Of a stretch of 6,030 nucleotides of DNA, positions 4,816 to 6,030 are shown one piece after another (the first letter of the stretch is position 1; every line of letters starts with the position of its first letter). The stretch covers positions 1 to 6,030 of the forward strand of contig DIGC01000115.1 of NCBI GenBank assembly GCA_002419445.1, written 5' to 3'. Made by a program: the position numbers and the translations under genes. The notes under the pieces were generated by a model. That model did not search any database. It saw only the letters and a list, made by a program, of their open reading frames with translations, and was not told the origin of the DNA. This stretch comes from Caryophanales bacterium UBA5732 (GTDB lineage Bacteria > Bacillota_I > Bacilli_A > Izemoplasmatales > Hujiaoplasmataceae).

Positions 4816-5919
4816 ATGGGTTTAAATGATAACGAAGAAAAAGTGTTGAAGATACTTGAACAAGATCCCTATGTCAGTCAGCAATTCATCGCGGATAAGC
4901 TCTCTATATCAAGGCCGGCAGTAGCGAACTTGATATCTGGTTTGCAGGAAAAGGGATTTATTTTAGGTAAACCATACCTGCTAAGGAAAGAAGAATATCT
5001 TACTTGTGTAGGGGGAGCGAATCTTGATTATACATTTATTTTAAATGATGAGATGATTTTGGAAACTTCGAATCCAGTAAAATCGAGTGTTTCTTACGGA
5101 GGTGTTGTCAGGAACATCGCGGAAAACTTGGCTAGATTAAATAATAAAGTATCTTTAATGTCGATGGTAGGTGATGATTCAGTCGGGGAAAGTCTATTAA
5201 AAGATAATAAAAAACTGATGGATGTTTTTGCGACTGATAAAGTTTTAAATGAAAGAACAGGAACCTACTACTCTGTTATTGGTAAAGATGGTAATATGAA
5301 TGTAGGTTTCGCTGACATGTCAATAAATTTAAGAATGAATAGAACTTGGGTTTTAGAACACAAACGCTATTTGAATTTAGGCTCTTGGATTATCGCTGAT
5401 ACTAATATTACAAAAGATGGTCTCGAAGCTTTAGTTGAATTTGCAAAACTTGAAAATAAGAAGCTTGCGATTGTTGGTGTATCTGGACCGAAAATGAAAA
5501 ATATGCCAGATGATTTGAAAGGTGTAGAAATAGTAATTTGCAATTTAGATGAGAGTCAAAGTTATTTTATGTCTAAGTCAAACGACATTGAAAATTTTTG
5601 CAGATTATGGCTAGTTAAGGGTACAAACAAAATAGTTGTGACTTCAGGAAAAAGCGGCTGTTTTTACGGGAATCAAAATTTTATTAAACACCAAAAAATT
5701 TTAGAAGTTCCGGACGATTTAGTAGTTGACGTCACAGGTGCTGGAGATGCTTTTAGCGCTATGGTTATTCATGGTTTATCTAATGGTGAAACCTTCGAAA
5801 AAAGCGTCAAATTAGGAGTTATCAGTTCGAGTTTAACTATCCAATCTCATTATTCAGTAAATCAAAATTTATCGATAAATTTAGTCGAAAAGGAGTTTAA
5901 AAACAATGAAAACTTATGA
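4816..5919 (+). CDS. psuK: Pseudouridine kinase with N-terminal winged HTH (PfkB family)
   Basis: A 367-residue two-part protein. Residues 1-55 form a winged helix-turn-helix (NDNEEKVLKIL, then SQQFIADKLSISRPAVANLI at 21-40 and the wing ILGKPYLL). Residues about 61-360 are a PfkB/ribokinase-type kinase: VGGAN (65-69), the first signature around Y94-G-G and N100, the N-x-x-E motif N243-L-D-E246, VTSGKSG (275-281) and the second signature DVTGAGDAFSA (305-315) with the catalytic base D311. With psuG directly downstream, the substrate is most likely pseudouridine, giving pseudouridine 5'-phosphate. GTGGTGAT (4804-4811) sets the ATG 4816 start. An in-frame upstream ATG at 4717 lies inside the terminator loop and before the promoter, so it is rejected. 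The HTH suggests the protein also senses its substrate and controls its own promoter. Confidence 0.85.
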   Translation: MGLNDNEEKVLKILEQDPYVSQQFIADKLSISRPAVANLISGLQEKGFILGKPYLLRKEEYLTCVGGANLDYTFILNDEMILETSNPVKSSVSYGGVVRNIAENLARLNNKVSLMSMVGDDSVGESLLKDNKKLMDVFATDKVLNERTGTYYSVIGKDGNMNVGFADMSINLRMNRTWVLEHKRYLNLGSWIIADTNITKDGLEALVEFAKLENKKLAIVGVSGPKMKNMPDDLKGVEIVICNLDESQSYFMSKSNDIENFCRLWLVKGTNKIVVTSGKSGCFYGNQNFIKHQKILEVPDDLVVDVTGAGDAFSAMVIHGLSNGETFEKSVKLGVISSSLTIQSHYSVNQNLSINLVEKEFKNNENL

Positions 5920-6030
5920 AAAGTATTTGGAAATCAAAGAAGAAGTAAAACACGCTTTAATTAATAACATTCCGGTAGTAGCTTTAGAATCGACCATCAT
6001 TTCTCACGGAATGCCTTATCCAGAGAATGT
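5906..6030 (+). CDS. psuG: Pseudouridine-5'-phosphate glycosidase, N-terminal part (cut by window end)
   Basis: The first 41 codons of PsuG, which reversibly splits the C-C glycosidic bond of pseudouridine 5'-phosphate to give uracil and ribose 5-phosphate. The family's hallmark N-terminal stretch is present: VVALESTIISHGMPYPEN (24-41), with the conserved glutamate E28. AGGAG (5891-5895) lies ten bases before ATG 5906. The start overlaps the end of psuK by 14 bases in another frame, which indicates co-transcription and probable translational coupling. The rest of the gene lies beyond the window. Confidence 0.9.
   Translation, partial: MKTYEKYLEIKEEVKHALINNIPVVALESTIISHGMPYPEN

Noticed and set aside
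5906..5919. Mycoplasma-type code (TGA as Trp) from TGA at the end of psuK
   Set aside because: All tryptophans in the genes are TGG, and the TGA lies exactly where psuK should end, overlapping psuG as in a normal operon.
1..6030. CRISPR array, tRNA or rRNA gene
   Set aside because: No regular repeat-spacer pattern, cloverleaf or rRNA-like sequence was seen in the window.

Overview
The window is AT-rich, all genes lie on the + strand, and Shine-Dalgarno sequences are of the GAGGTGAT/AGGAG type. This suggests a low-GC Bacillota or an Acholeplasma/Haloplasma/Erysipelotrichia-like relative. Tryptophan is TGG throughout and TGA ends psuK, so the standard bacterial code applies rather than the Mycoplasma code. 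No species can be named from the sequence alone.

Region 1 (about 1-1262) is a small accessory cassette: a ribbon-helix-helix antitoxin, a RelE-type toxin and a GNAT acetyltransferase in one tight transcription unit. A near-consensus promoter with repeated TGTATTAC boxes precedes it. Imperfect direct repeats of about 55 bp (19-73 and 1206-1262) flank it, and part of the same repeat recurs at 3292-3332, so the cassette may have been inserted or shuffled.

Region 2 (about 1263-2624) is a housekeeping gene, the RlmI/YwbD-type 23S rRNA m5C methyltransferase. It has an extended -10 promoter and a structured leader of about 145 nt: a long hairpin, a possible 27-codon leader ORF whose stop codon abuts the gene's ATG (TAAATG), and a perfect 10-bp inverted repeat just before the start.

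Region 3 (about 2700-3685) holds a stand-alone small nucleotidyltransferase-fold protein with its own promoter and a clear intrinsic terminator. A gene-poor stretch follows, with a possible insertion-sequence remnant.

Region 4 (about 3630-6030) looks like a pseudouridine salvage locus. It contains a PfoR/PTS_EIIC_2-type membrane protein with its own strong terminator, then psuK (a PfkB kinase with an N-terminal winged HTH), which overlaps the start of psuG (pseudouridine-5'-phosphate glycosidase, cut by the window end). The psuK promoter is covered by a perfect 15-bp palindrome, with a related site 19 bp downstream. This suggests that the kinase's own HTH, or another regulator, senses pseudouridine or its phosphate. 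The most interesting hypothesis is that the PfoR-like membrane protein is the pseudouridine permease and that PsuK/PsuG then yield uracil and ribose 5-phosphate.
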